DNA of 64,000 bases from the NCBI RefSeq assembly GCF_012848855.1, contig NZ_CP051630.1, forward strand, positions 3,203,501 to 3,267,500, in the 5' to 3' direction. The notes below the pieces were generated by a model. That model had not been told where the DNA came from and made no database searches. It was given only the letters and a program-made list of their open reading frames with translations. Within the stretch, counting starts at the first letter, position 1. The number at the start of each line of letters is the position of its first letter. Shown piece by piece: positions 28,488-37,270 of the stretch. This stretch comes from Pyruvatibacter mobilis. GTDB lineage: Bacteria > Pseudomonadota > Alphaproteobacteria > CGMCC-115125. The translations under genes and the position numbers were made by a program.

Positions 28488-29639
28488 GTGGCCACAATCG
28501 TCATGTTCAACGGCGAGAGCGCCCACAACGTGATCCGTGACCGGGTCGCGCTGGATGCAAAGCTGTTTGAGGCGCGCGGGCATGAGGTGATGGTCATCGA
28601 TCTGTCCAACCTTCAATCGCTGCGCGTGCCACGGCAGATAGATCTCTTCATTGGCTACCAGGGCTGGGGCCGCGACATCAAACTCGGTGATGGCAGCCTG
28701 CTGGTGGAGCGCTTCGGCTGTCCCTATGCGGTGATGCTGGGCGATCATCCTATCCAGCATGCGGCGCGCATTGAGGAGTTGCCTGGGAACACGGTGTTGT
28801 TCGTGGCATCCCGCGAGCACCGGACGTTCCTGGAGCAGGCGCTTCAAGTCCAACTCGATATCAGGCTCTTCACCAGCACAGTCTCCGCATCGGCGCCGCT
28901 TCCTGCGGTGGAGCGCGATCTGCCTGTCCTGATGGTGGGGCAGGCCATGGCGCCGGACGACTTTCTTGCGGGCCACAAGATGCCCGAGCAGGTGCGCCAG
29001 ATAATCGATGAGTGTTTGGAGCGGGCAGCCCGCAACCCGCATGCCGATCCAGTGGCTGATTATATGAATTCGGGCTACTCGCGGGTGCTTGATCTGGTTG
29101 GCGCGCCAGCTTCGGCCATCCAGGTGGGGCGGCTGGTCGACCTGGCTGCCCGGTATCAGTACCGCTGGTCTTATGTTCAGGAACTCAGGAAACTGCCGGT
29201 GACCTTTGTCGGTGAAAGCTGGGTGGCAATGAAGCGCCAGTCGGGTGATGCATTCAACGCGCTTCCGTCGCTGCCATATGAAGAGCTCCCTGGGCTTTAT
29301 GCCCGCGCGCAGATCGGGCTCAATCTCTTTGCTCCCTATTTCGATTTCCACGAACGCCTTCTGGATATGATGGTTCAGTCAGCGGTGGCTGCGACGGCGA
29401 AGACAAGCTGGCTGTCAGAGCTCTTTGACTTCGGCACGGAGCTTCTTGCCCTGCCGGACAGCCCTGCAGATGTTGCGGGCTGGCTGGACGATGCCTTGTC
29501 CGACCAGCAGCGCTTGGCTCAGATCGGCGCGCGGGGGCGTGCAAAGGTGCAGGCGGATTTCAATGACGAAACGCGCATAGACCGGTTGCTGGAGTTGGTT
29601 GACGAAGCTGCGCCGCCCGCTGTCTGGGCACACGGATGA
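28488..29639 (+). CDS. Glycosyltransferase, CgeB/GT-B-like
   Basis: A protein of 383 residues. The start is taken as the GTG at 28488 because GGGGAG lies 9 nt upstream; an ATG at 28503 is the alternative. The N-terminal half (FLFIGYQGWG-like segment, PYAVMLGDHPIQHAARI) and the C-terminal half (LPYEELPGLYARAQIGLNLFAPYFDFHERLLDMMVQSAV, then LSDQQRLAQIGARGRAKVQADFNDETRIDRLLELV) resemble CgeB-type glycosyltransferases with a GT-B C-terminal domain. It probably transfers the cluster's sugar. Its stop overlaps the PhyH start (ATGA). Confidence 0.75.
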   Translation: MATIVMFNGESAHNVIRDRVALDAKLFEARGHEVMVIDLSNLQSLRVPRQIDLFIGYQGWGRDIKLGDGSLLVERFGCPYAVMLGDHPIQHAARIEELPGNTVLFVASREHRTFLEQALQVQLDIRLFTSTVSASAPLPAVERDLPVLMVGQAMAPDDFLAGHKMPEQVRQIIDECLERAARNPHADPVADYMNSGYSRVLDLVGAPASAIQVGRLVDLAARYQYRWSYVQELRKLPVTFVGESWVAMKRQSGDAFNALPSLPYEELPGLYARAQIGLNLFAPYFDFHERLLDMMVQSAVAATAKTSWLSELFDFGTELLALPDSPADVAGWLDDALSDQQRLAQIGARGRAKVQADFNDETRIDRLLELVDEAAPPAVWAHG

Positions 29640-30508
29640 CAGCCGCATGCGAAACCACGCCTGACGTGCTTCGCCGGCGCTATGCCCGTGACGGCTATGT
29701 GGTGGTGCCGGGGCTGATTGCAGCTGACGCCCTTGCCGAGCTCCGCGGTGACATCGCACGCATATTTTCGCTGACGGCAGGCATAAAGACGGGTGATCCG
29801 TATCCGGACATTGAGTCCGCAGGCTTCAACCAAATGCTCCGCGACCTGTTTGAGAACCGGTTTGAGGCCTATCATGGGGCGGCGCGGCTGTGTAATCACA
29901 CGGTCAGCCTGCATCGGCTGAGCACGGACCCCGCCATTCAGAAGCTGATGCGGTCGCTCGGGGTTGCTGTTCCGGCTATCTGTGCCCGTCCTGTTGTGTG
30001 GTTTCATTCGCCGGGCCTTGCGCGGTCGGAGCGCTATCACCGGCTGCCGGCCCACCAGGAGTGGAGCAACATGCAGGGCAGTATTGACGGGATGGTCGTG
30101 TGGCTCCCTCTCTTGCCTGTCACAGCGGAGATGGGACGGCTGCAGGTTGTGCCCGGCAGCCACAGGGACGGGCTGCGGCCGCTGCTCGACGGAGCGGGAG
30201 AGGACTATCCGCTGAGCATGGACATGGACGGGCTAAGCGACACCGACTTCGTGGAGGTCGACGTGCCCCTTGGCGCAGCATTGCTGTTCTCGCCTTTCCT
30301 TGTTCACCGCTCGGGCACCAACAGAACTGAGCAGGCCCGCATAACCGCGAATTTTCGCTTCAACAATGCGGCGGACCCGAGTTTCATTGCGCGCAACATG
30401 GCAAACCCGTTTCTCTATGAGGCCCCCGCGTCGCTTATGACACCGGGCTTTCCGGATGCCTCACAGGTGCGCGGCTATTTCGAAACCATGCTGCAGGAAA
30501 GTGAGTGA
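29636..30508 (+). CDS. Phytanoyl-CoA dioxygenase (PhyH) family protein
   Basis: A protein of 290 residues of the Fe(II)/2-oxoglutarate PhyH superfamily. It has YARDGYVVVPGLI at the N-terminus, a candidate iron site H140-x-E142 (PAHQEWSNMQGS; family normally HxD) with distal H224 (FLVHRSGTN), and R235 for 2-oxoglutarate. MGRLQVVPGSHRDG is typical. In a sugar cluster it could hydroxylate or oxidise a sugar or acyl group. The Glu in place of Asp is allowed in some members but is worth noting. Overlaps the glycosyltransferase by 4 bp. Confidence 0.82.
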   Translation: MTAACETTPDVLRRRYARDGYVVVPGLIAADALAELRGDIARIFSLTAGIKTGDPYPDIESAGFNQMLRDLFENRFEAYHGAARLCNHTVSLHRLSTDPAIQKLMRSLGVAVPAICARPVVWFHSPGLARSERYHRLPAHQEWSNMQGSIDGMVVWLPLLPVTAEMGRLQVVPGSHRDGLRPLLDGAGEDYPLSMDMDGLSDTDFVEVDVPLGAALLFSPFLVHRSGTNRTEQARITANFRFNNAADPSFIARNMANPFLYEAPASLMTPGFPDASQVRGYFETMLQESE

Positions 30509-30511
30509 TGG

Positions 30512-31951
30512 ATGACCGGGCTTGATGTTCAGTTCATCACCCATGCGACGCTCAAGATAAGCGGGGCGTTCGGCACGCTCCTGTGCGATCCGTGGTTCCT
30601 GAATGAGCCGGTCTACAATCTGAGCACTTGGAAGTATCCGCCGGCCCGCGTCCCCCCCGAAGAGGTGGTGAAGGATGTGGATTATCTCTTCATCACCCAC
30701 ACCCATGAAGATCACTTCCACATTCCGTCGATCAATTACATTGATCGCGACACGCCGGTCTTTCTGCCGGCCTATGACGAGCATCCATCGCTGCGGGCTC
30801 ATACGTCGGAGCGGGTGATGCGGGCCATGGGCTTTCACGACATCCGCAGGCTCAAGAGCTGGGAAACCGTGATGCTGGGCGGCGTGACCCCGCTGACCCG
30901 CGTGCCCTCTGCCGTTGAGCGGAGCCACGATTGGGAGAATTCGGGCTTTGTCATCGAGAGCCCTGATTGCGTGCTCCTCAACGTCAATGACAACCTCAAT
31001 GACGTTGCCCTGTGCAAGGACATCAAGGCGCGATGGCCTGAGATCGATATCGTTTTCATCCAGAGCGGTGGCGTCACGATGTTCCCCGGCTGCTTCCGCA
31101 TGAGCGAAGACGAGATGCGGCGCGAGGCCGACAAGCGCAAGGTCGCCTTCGCGGATCAGCGGCGCATGCTCGATCATGTGAAGCCAAAACGCATCGCGCC
31201 CTTTGCTGGTGACTTCTGCTGGCTGGATGACAAGTACTTCCACAACAACTGGGCCAATCGCACGACGGCCGCCCTGTTCGAAGACATGATGAACACCGAC
31301 TATGCGCAATCGGGCTGTGAGCTGGTGCAGCTCTACCCTGGAGACCGGTGGAGTGTTGATGGCGGGATCGTGCGCACCCACGGGGAGATCGACTGGGACC
31401 GGATGCTCGAGGACATCAGCGAACTGCAAAAGCGGTTCCGGCCCAAGCTTGATGCGATCAATGCCTATCTGAACGATGTGCGCTACGAGGATTTTGAAGC
31501 CCGTAGCCGCGCCCGCACAGACCTTGTGCAAAAGTACATCACGCGTGATTACATCGATTTTGATGCGCGTATCCGGCACACGATCGAGGGGCCGCATTCA
31601 GGTTTTTCCTTCGTCCTCAAGGCCAACTCCGAGACCGGTCTTGTCATTGACTGGGATGACGAGGGCGAGGTGATGCAGACGCTCTATGTGCCTGAGAACA
31701 TTTGGGCGGCGATCCTCGAAGGGCGGCTCATGTGGAACATTGTCCAGTGGGTCGGCGAGGCGGAGCAGTTGGGAGATTATGTTCAGGATCTGGGGCGGTT
31801 CTGGTTCTGGCTGGAATATCACCTCGATCTCAATGCCAAGAACATTCAGGCGATAATCGAGCCCATGCTGATACCGGGCCTTGATCAGCCTATCCGCCCC
31901 AATGCCGCCTTTTTCCCAATGGCAGGTGAATGGGACGCGGACGCGACATAG
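30512..31951 (+). CDS. Metallo-beta-lactamase-fold hydrolase, CMP-NeuAc-hydroxylase-like
   Basis: A protein of 479 residues. The N-terminal MBL domain has the metal motif H63-x-H65-x-D67-H68 (ITHTHEDHFH), preceded by ATLKISGAFGTLLCDPWF. The long C-terminal half (about 280-479: YEDFEARSRARTDLVQKY onward) is not a standard MBL partner domain. The layout resembles the catalytic part of CMP-N-acetylneuraminate hydroxylase without its Rieske domain; this is a tentative resemblance. It starts 3 bp after the PhyH stop, so it is in the same operon. The reaction is unknown. Confidence 0.72.
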   Translation: MTGLDVQFITHATLKISGAFGTLLCDPWFLNEPVYNLSTWKYPPARVPPEEVVKDVDYLFITHTHEDHFHIPSINYIDRDTPVFLPAYDEHPSLRAHTSERVMRAMGFHDIRRLKSWETVMLGGVTPLTRVPSAVERSHDWENSGFVIESPDCVLLNVNDNLNDVALCKDIKARWPEIDIVFIQSGGVTMFPGCFRMSEDEMRREADKRKVAFADQRRMLDHVKPKRIAPFAGDFCWLDDKYFHNNWANRTTAALFEDMMNTDYAQSGCELVQLYPGDRWSVDGGIVRTHGEIDWDRMLEDISELQKRFRPKLDAINAYLNDVRYEDFEARSRARTDLVQKYITRDYIDFDARIRHTIEGPHSGFSFVLKANSETGLVIDWDDEGEVMQTLYVPENIWAAILEGRLMWNIVQWVGEAEQLGDYVQDLGRFWFWLEYHLDLNAKNIQAIIEPMLIPGLDQPIRPNAAFFPMAGEWDADAT

Positions 31952-31956
31952 ACGCC

Positions 31957-32844
31957 ATGACGGACCAGGCCGGTATTCGATGGGCATTCGCCGGGTGTAA
32001 ACCGCAAGGCGCTGGCATCCTCTCGGCTCTGGGGCAGGACGGTTTCGTGCCCGACTTCTGCGCGGTGCCAACGGACCTGGCCGACGCCGATGATGCGGAG
32101 ATGCACAGCGTTGCGTCGCACCTTTCGGTTCCCGTCTACCGAAGCCAGCGGCTTGAGGAATTGGAGCACAGACTGGCAGCTTTGGATCTGCTGCTTGTGT
32201 GCCGTTTTGCCCTGTTGCCGCCAGCGGTTTTCAACGCACCCCGATTGGGTGCGGTGAATGTGCATTCGTCGTTATTGCCGCGCTATCGCGGCGTGCATCC
32301 CGTGTCCTGGGCGCTCATCAATGGGGAGACCGAGACTGGTGTCACCCTGCACAGGATTGGCGAGGGCGCTGACACGGGGCCAATCCTGTCCCAGTCACAT
32401 GTTGCCATAGACGACAATGACGATCTTTGGAGCCTCACCGCCAAACTGAACGCTGTATCTGCTTCAAGCGTGCTGCACCTGTTCAACGGCATTGCCGCAA
32501 CCGGCGATCTGCCAGCGGCCCGACCGCAGGCAGGACGGCCGAGCATGGCCCCGCGCCGCACACCGGATGACAGCCGCATTGACTGGGCCGGTGCCGCGCA
32601 GACCATTTCAAATCTGGTGCGTGCCTTACCCGTACCTCTGCCTGCAGCCTTCTGCTTTGCCGGAGATGGCCGCCGGGTTGAGATCCGATCCGCGCGGCTT
32701 TGCGCGCCTTGTGAGTCCTTGGGCGTGCCGGGTCAGGTTGTGCAGGGTGATGCTGATGGCGTGGCGCGGGTGCTGTGTGGTGACGGCCGGTGCCTCGATG
32801 TGATCGCTGACCATTCACTTGCTGCCGGAGATGTCCTCACATGA
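31957..32844 (+). CDS. Formyltransferase family protein (sugar N-formyltransferase-like)
   Basis: A protein of 295 residues from the ATG at 31957; an ATG at 31930 with an AGGTG site is an alternative. The N10-formyl-THF transferase triad is intact: N101-x-H103 in AVNVHSSLLPRYRG and D139 in GEGADTGPIL. It lacks the anticodon-binding behaviour expected of Fmt by context, and its C-terminal part is OB-like (VEIRSARL). Beside RmlA/RmlB and an aminotransferase it probably formylates an amino sugar. Its stop overlaps the next start (ATGATG region, 32841-32844). Confidence 0.82.
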   Translation: MTDQAGIRWAFAGCKPQGAGILSALGQDGFVPDFCAVPTDLADADDAEMHSVASHLSVPVYRSQRLEELEHRLAALDLLLVCRFALLPPAVFNAPRLGAVNVHSSLLPRYRGVHPVSWALINGETETGVTLHRIGEGADTGPILSQSHVAIDDNDDLWSLTAKLNAVSASSVLHLFNGIAATGDLPAARPQAGRPSMAPRRTPDDSRIDWAGAAQTISNLVRALPVPLPAAFCFAGDGRRVEIRSARLCAPCESLGVPGQVVQGDADGVARVLCGDGRCLDVIADHSLAAGDVLT

Positions 32845-33830
32845 TGCGCAGTTGGCTTGTGGCAGATACGGATGCCGACGGGTGGGCTGCAGCGCTTGAC
32901 GGCATTGACCATTGCTTCGCCCATCGACGGGACTTTGCCGGCCTGATGGGCCGTGCGGCAGGGACACGGACAAAGCTGTTTGTCGCCGAAGGTGACGGCT
33001 GCAAGGCTGTGTGCCCCATCGCGGAGCGCAGCTATCGCGGTGCGACTGATGTCTTCACCCCCTACGGCTTCAGCGGGTTTGCCGGCACTGGCGATCTTTC
33101 TCAACTGCCGGATGCATGGCGGGCCTTCGCGCAGGGGCAGGGGTATGTCGCCGGATACATCATGCAGCACCCGCTCGCGATGCCGGGGCGTCTCGCAGGT
33201 GCCTGGCCTGAGATGTCTGATGCAGGCCGGACGCTTTACCGCGTTGATCTGACAGTGGGTGAAGAAGAACGGCTGCGTGCGCTGTCCAGCAAGAAACGGG
33301 CACAGCGATTGCGCAAATGGCTTGAGGCGGCATCCATCGAGACGGACCAGGCGCGATTGGCGGAGGCCTTTATGCGCCTTTACCCCGACCTGATGTCTCG
33401 CCGGGGTGCGGCGTCCGTCTACCGCTTTTCTGACGATATCCTGCGTGATCTGGTGAGGCTTCCCGATACGGTTCTTGTCGGTGTGTGCGATGCGGCGGGT
33501 GAGGTCACGTCGGTCGCACAAATGGGCATCGCGCCAGCCTGCGGTGAATATCTGTTTGTTGCCGCCCGCGAAACGTCGTCTGGCGATGGGGACGGCTTAC
33601 TGTGGCTGGGGTTGCGCGCGCTCGCGGACCGTGGCGCACCTGCCTGCAATCTGGGCGGCGGGATAACAGAAGGCGACGGGCTGAGTGACTTCAAGCGCCG
33701 ACTGGGAGGAGAACCGGTCCCCATTCCGGTCTTGCGCCAGATCTTCGATGCGCCTCGCTATCAAGCATTGTGTCAGTCAGCCGGGTGCGACCCGGACAAG
33801 ACGGATTTTTTTCCGGCCTATTACAGGTGA
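32841..33830 (+). CDS. FemAB/GNAT-like acyltransferase
   Basis: A protein of 329 residues. It has two GNAT-like lobes: the N-terminal lobe with KLFVAEGDGCKAVCPIAERSYRGATDVFTPYGFSGF, and the C-terminal lobe with LSSKKRAQRLRKWLEAASIE, YEYLFVAARETSSGDGDGLLWLGLRALADRG-type core and CNLGGGITEGDGLSDFKRRLGGE. The last segment is characteristic of FemAB-like (PEP-CTERM/XrtA-type) acyltransferases. It probably N-acylates a sugar amine or transfers an aminoacyl group. It overlaps the convergent FAD enzyme by 10 bp. Confidence 0.75.
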   Translation: MMRSWLVADTDADGWAAALDGIDHCFAHRRDFAGLMGRAAGTRTKLFVAEGDGCKAVCPIAERSYRGATDVFTPYGFSGFAGTGDLSQLPDAWRAFAQGQGYVAGYIMQHPLAMPGRLAGAWPEMSDAGRTLYRVDLTVGEEERLRALSSKKRAQRLRKWLEAASIETDQARLAEAFMRLYPDLMSRRGAASVYRFSDDILRDLVRLPDTVLVGVCDAAGEVTSVAQMGIAPACGEYLFVAARETSSGDGDGLLWLGLRALADRGAPACNLGGGITEGDGLSDFKRRLGGEPVPIPVLRQIFDAPRYQALCQSAGCDPDKTDFFPAYYR

Positions 33831-35215
33831 GCGGTCAGGCCCTGAAGGATGTGATCGTTGAGCGTGTCGGCTTTGAGATCATTCAGGGTGCCGATTAGCC
33901 TGGGCGTGATCCCTTGCTCGGCCAATCGGGTGTGTGCTGTGCGCAAGGCGTCCCGATTGCTGGCGCTTGGGGCAACGATGCTCAGGGCCGGCTGGCAGGC
34001 AATTTCTGTGACTGTTGCGCCGGGTCGCAACACACCCAGCCGGGTGAGCGCGTCGGTTGCCTTTGCGGCTGTGCACTCAGGTGAGTTGCCGGTCATCTCA
34101 ACCGTTACAATCTGATGCCCCGGGCGGGCACCAGTGCCGCCGAAGCTGACGCGGTAAGCGCTTGTGGTGGGCTCGAACACATGCAGCAGCCCGGGTTCGA
34201 CCAGCAGATCATCGCCGTTCACCTCAAGCCAGATAATCGCCAGAGGCAGTTTCTCGATCTGTGTCTTCACACCGGCAAGCGCGCACCACGCCTCCACTGA
34301 ACTGCCGATGATGAGGGGGCACGCCCAGCGCAGGGACGAGCCATCGGCAAGTTCTGCGGTAGTGCGTGCACCGTCACGTGACAGGTTGGTCAGGTCCGGG
34401 ATGCGGCTGATGGTAAGGCCAGGCGTTGCCTCCGCGGCAGCCAGCAGCTTTTCGATCAGCTCACCAAAATATCCGCTGGCCGGATAGAAATAGGTGACGG
34501 CGCCACGCCCGCGTTCAATGTTGCCCCGGCAACCGGCATTTACGGTGCGTGGATAGAGCAGGGGCGTCCATATCTTCGCGGCAAGGTCGGCGGGAATGCT
34601 GCGCCATTTATCCGGGTACAGCTTGGCCGCGAATGGTGCAATCATCCGCGTGTGGAGCGTCAGGCCGTGATTGGCGAGCGAGGCGTCCTCAAGGATGCCT
34701 GCCGCCAGATCAGGTGGCGACCCGAGGCCGAGGGTCAGTGCTGACGGCGGGGTGGCGGAGAGAAGGGCTGCTGTCTCGCGTTCCACGGCTGCTGCATCTT
34801 CGGTGCCCAGCATGCGGGGCAGGGGCGTCAGGTCGAGGGACGCTGTGAAATCATCGGCGAGGACGCCCGCATAGATCATTTTGGGAGACGCGGTCGAGGT
34901 GATCTCAAGACCGATGCGGTCTTCAAGGAAGCGGCGGATATGGGGTGCGAACGGCCTGCTGCCCATTCCCGGGCGGTAGGTCTCAAGCGGTGCTTCGCCC
35001 TCATGGGTGAGGTCGAGCCTGCGGCAACCCATGTCGAGCTGAAAGCCGTTACGCGCCATCGTGGCGAACCCGGCGCCTATGCCGCGCTCCGGCAGAAGCA
35101 GTGTGACCGATCTGCCTGCATCCGCTGCCGAGATGGCGGCCACAAGGCAGCCAACGCCGCCGCCGACAACAACGAGATCAGCCTGAATGTCGCGAACGGT
35201 GTGTGCTGCCGTCAT
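33821..35215 (-). CDS. FAD-dependent oxidoreductase of unknown substrate
   Basis: A protein of 464 residues with an N-terminal Rossmann dinucleotide site (DLVVVGGGVGCLVAAISAADAG) and a second strand pattern like amine oxidase or UDP-galactopyranose mutase-type flavoproteins (YFYPASGYFGELIEKLLAAA, YPDKWRSIPADLAAKIW). The C-terminal end (IGTLNDLKADTLNDHILQGL) fits the FAD-binding tail. The substrate is not recognisable. It is the third gene of a minus-strand unit rmlB-rmlA-this gene, 6 bp after rmlA, so it probably acts in the same pathway. Confidence 0.75.
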   Translation of the reverse strand: MTAAHTVRDIQADLVVVGGGVGCLVAAISAADAGRSVTLLLPERGIGAGFATMARNGFQLDMGCRRLDLTHEGEAPLETYRPGMGSRPFAPHIRRFLEDRIGLEITSTASPKMIYAGVLADDFTASLDLTPLPRMLGTEDAAAVERETAALLSATPPSALTLGLGSPPDLAAGILEDASLANHGLTLHTRMIAPFAAKLYPDKWRSIPADLAAKIWTPLLYPRTVNAGCRGNIERGRGAVTYFYPASGYFGELIEKLLAAAEATPGLTISRIPDLTNLSRDGARTTAELADGSSLRWACPLIIGSSVEAWCALAGVKTQIEKLPLAIIWLEVNGDDLLVEPGLLHVFEPTTSAYRVSFGGTGARPGHQIVTVEMTGNSPECTAAKATDALTRLGVLRPGATVTEIACQPALSIVAPSASNRDALRTAHTRLAEQGITPRLIGTLNDLKADTLNDHILQGLTAHL

Positions 35216-35221
35216 CTGCGT

Positions 35222-36094
35222 CTACACCCGGCTGCGGGCGATGAGTTGGAGATAGTCGGCATAGCTGCTTTCGCCGAAGCTTTCGGCAATGGCGACAAGC
35301 TGCTCGCGTGAAATGTAGCCGGAGCGATAGGCAATCTCTTCGGGGCAGCCGATCTTAAGGCTCTGGCGTTCTTCAATGGTCTGCACAAATTGCGATGCCT
35401 GCAGAAGCGAGTCGTGCGTGCCGGTGTCCAGCCACGCATAGCCGCGGCCGAGAAACTCTACTTTCAGGCGGCCGGCCTTTCGGTAGATCTCGATAAGGCT
35501 GGTGATCTCCAGCTCGCCGCGGGCGCTGGGGGTCAGCTCGGCAGCGGCATCGCTCACATCGCCGTCAAAGAAATAGAGGCCCGTGAGCACGTAGTTGGAT
35601 TTCGGGTTTTGCGGTTTTTCCTCAACGCCAAGCGCATTGCCCTGATCATCGAGCTCGATGACGCCGTAGCGGTGCGGATCGCCGACCCAGTAGGCGAAAA
35701 CGGTGGCGCCGTCGTTGAGATGCGCTGCATTGAGCAACTGGCCGGACAGGCCCGCGCCGTGGAAGATGTTGTCACCGAGCACGAGGGCGCAGGGGGATCC
35801 GTCAAGGAATTCGCGGCCCAAGGTGAAGGCCTGCGCGAGGCCTTCCGGGCGCGCCTGGGTCACGTAGCTCAGGGTCAGGCCCCACTGGCTGCCATCGCCA
35901 AGAAGGGCCTTGTAGGCGTCGGCGTCCTCCGGGCGGGTGATGATGAGTATGTCCTTTATGCCCGTCAGCATCAGTGTGCTAAGGGGGTAATAGACCATCG
36001 GCTTGTCGTAGACCGGGAGAAGCTGCTTGGATACAGCCTTGGTGACCGGGAAAAGCCTGGTGCCGCTGCCGCCGGCGAGGATGATGCCCTTCAT
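35222..36094 (-). CDS. rmlA: Glucose-1-phosphate thymidylyltransferase RmlA
   Basis: A protein of 290 residues from the ATG at 36094, which has an AGGCAAGG site. It makes dTDP-glucose from glucose-1-phosphate and dTTP. Features are MKGIILAGGSGTRLFPVT, KQLLPVYDKPMVYYPLSTLMLTGI, ALVLGDNIFHG, VEEKPQNPKSNYVLTGLYFFD and RGYAWLDTGTHDSLLQAS. The frame is open 24 codons upstream but that part is not family-like. It lies 126 bp downstream of rmlB. Confidence 0.96.
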   Translation of the reverse strand: MKGIILAGGSGTRLFPVTKAVSKQLLPVYDKPMVYYPLSTLMLTGIKDILIITRPEDADAYKALLGDGSQWGLTLSYVTQARPEGLAQAFTLGREFLDGSPCALVLGDNIFHGAGLSGQLLNAAHLNDGATVFAYWVGDPHRYGVIELDDQGNALGVEEKPQNPKSNYVLTGLYFFDGDVSDAAAELTPSARGELEITSLIEIYRKAGRLKVEFLGRGYAWLDTGTHDSLLQASQFVQTIEERQSLKIGCPEEIAYRSGYISREQLVAIAESFGESSYADYLQLIARSRV

Positions 36095-36220
36095 GCACCT
36101 TGCCTCATGCCGCTTCTCCCCCTTCGTGCCACTGCCTTGCAGTGCGGTGATTCTGTTGCACAGCATAGGGCCCGCGGGTTGGCCGCGTCACCCGGTGGGC
36201 ACTCGGAGGTTCGGCAGGGC

Positions 36221-37270
36221 TCAAGCTTCGCGGTCCAGCAAGGGTGCCCACCAGTGCCGGTTGTCGAGATACCAGGAGACCGTCCGGCGAAGGCCGGTCT
36301 CAAATGTGTTTCGCGGCTGCCAACCCAGATCCCGGCGCGCCTTTGTCGCGTCAATTGCATAGCGCGCGTCGTGTCCCGGGCGGTCGGTCACGTGGGTTAT
36401 GAGGTCGGCATATGACCCGCTGCCACGGGGGCGCATCTCGTCCAGCAGCGCGCAGATGCGATTGGCTATCTCGATGTTGGTGTGTTCCTCGGATGCGCCG
36501 ATGGCATAGGTTTCGCCCGGTTTGCCGTGTCTTGCCACTGCAAGCAGCGCGTCCACATGATCATCCACAAAAAGCCAGTCGCGCACATTCTCGCCGGTGC
36601 CGTACACGGGGATGTCGACGCCCGCGAGCGCGTTTACGATCACCCGCGGGATAAACTTCTCCGGGTACTGATAAGGCCCGTAATTATTGGTGCAATTGCT
36701 GACAAGGACCGGCAGGCCGTAGGTGTGATGCCAGGCACGCACCAGATGATCGGCGGAAGCCTTGCTTGCGGAGTAAGGTGAGTTCGGTGCGTAGGGCGTG
36801 GTTTCTGAAAACCGGCCCGTCGGGCCAAGGCTGCCGAACACTTCGTCTGTGGAAATCTGGTGCAGGCGGAATGATTGCCGGCGCGTGTCGTCCAGCGTTT
36901 CCCAATAGGTGCGCGCCGCCTCCAGCAGGGTGGCGGTGCCTGCAATGTTGGTGTCGATGAAGGCCTGCGGGCCGGTTATCGAGCGGTCCACATGGGTCTC
37001 CGCCGCCAGGTTCATGATGATATCCGGTTTAAAGGCGGATATGGCGCCGCTGAGCGACGCGTGATCCCGGATATCGCCCTTGATGAAGCGGTATCGCTGT
37101 GTCGTCCGGGGGTCCGGCAGGGAGTGCGTATTGCCCGCATAGGTCAGGGCATCGAAATTGAGGGTCTGCGTCTCACCGTCCGCCACCAGCCGCCGCACAA
37201 GAGCTGAGCCGATGAAACCGGCACCGCCGGTGACCATGATTTTCCCAGACGACTCATTCCGCTGACTCAT
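36221..37270 (-). CDS. rmlB: dTDP-glucose 4,6-dehydratase RmlB
   Basis: A protein of 349 residues from the ATG at 37270 (a shorter start, 37237, is possible). It converts dTDP-glucose to dTDP-4-keto-6-deoxyglucose. The NAD-binding GGAGFIGSALVRRL, the catalytic STDEVFGSLG and the Y-x3-K pair in SPYSASKASADHLVRAWHHTYGLP are present, then NNYGPYQYPEKFIPRVI and GENVRDWLFVDDHVDALL. RmlC and RmlD are not in the window, so the product may be used for a 4-amino or 4-formamido sugar rather than L-rhamnose. Confidence 0.96.
   Translation of the reverse strand: MSQRNESSGKIMVTGGAGFIGSALVRRLVADGETQTLNFDALTYAGNTHSLPDPRTTQRYRFIKGDIRDHASLSGAISAFKPDIIMNLAAETHVDRSITGPQAFIDTNIAGTATLLEAARTYWETLDDTRRQSFRLHQISTDEVFGSLGPTGRFSETTPYAPNSPYSASKASADHLVRAWHHTYGLPVLVSNCTNNYGPYQYPEKFIPRVIVNALAGVDIPVYGTGENVRDWLFVDDHVDALLAVARHGKPGETYAIGASEEHTNIEIANRICALLDEMRPRGSGSYADLITHVTDRPGHDARYAIDATKARRDLGWQPRNTFETGLRRTVSWYLDNRHWWAPLLDREA

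Noticed and set aside
31930-32844. Formyltransferase read as methionyl-tRNA formyltransferase (Fmt)
   Set aside because: The catalytic triad fits the superfamily, but the context is a sugar cluster, not def-fmt, so housekeeping Fmt is unlikely.
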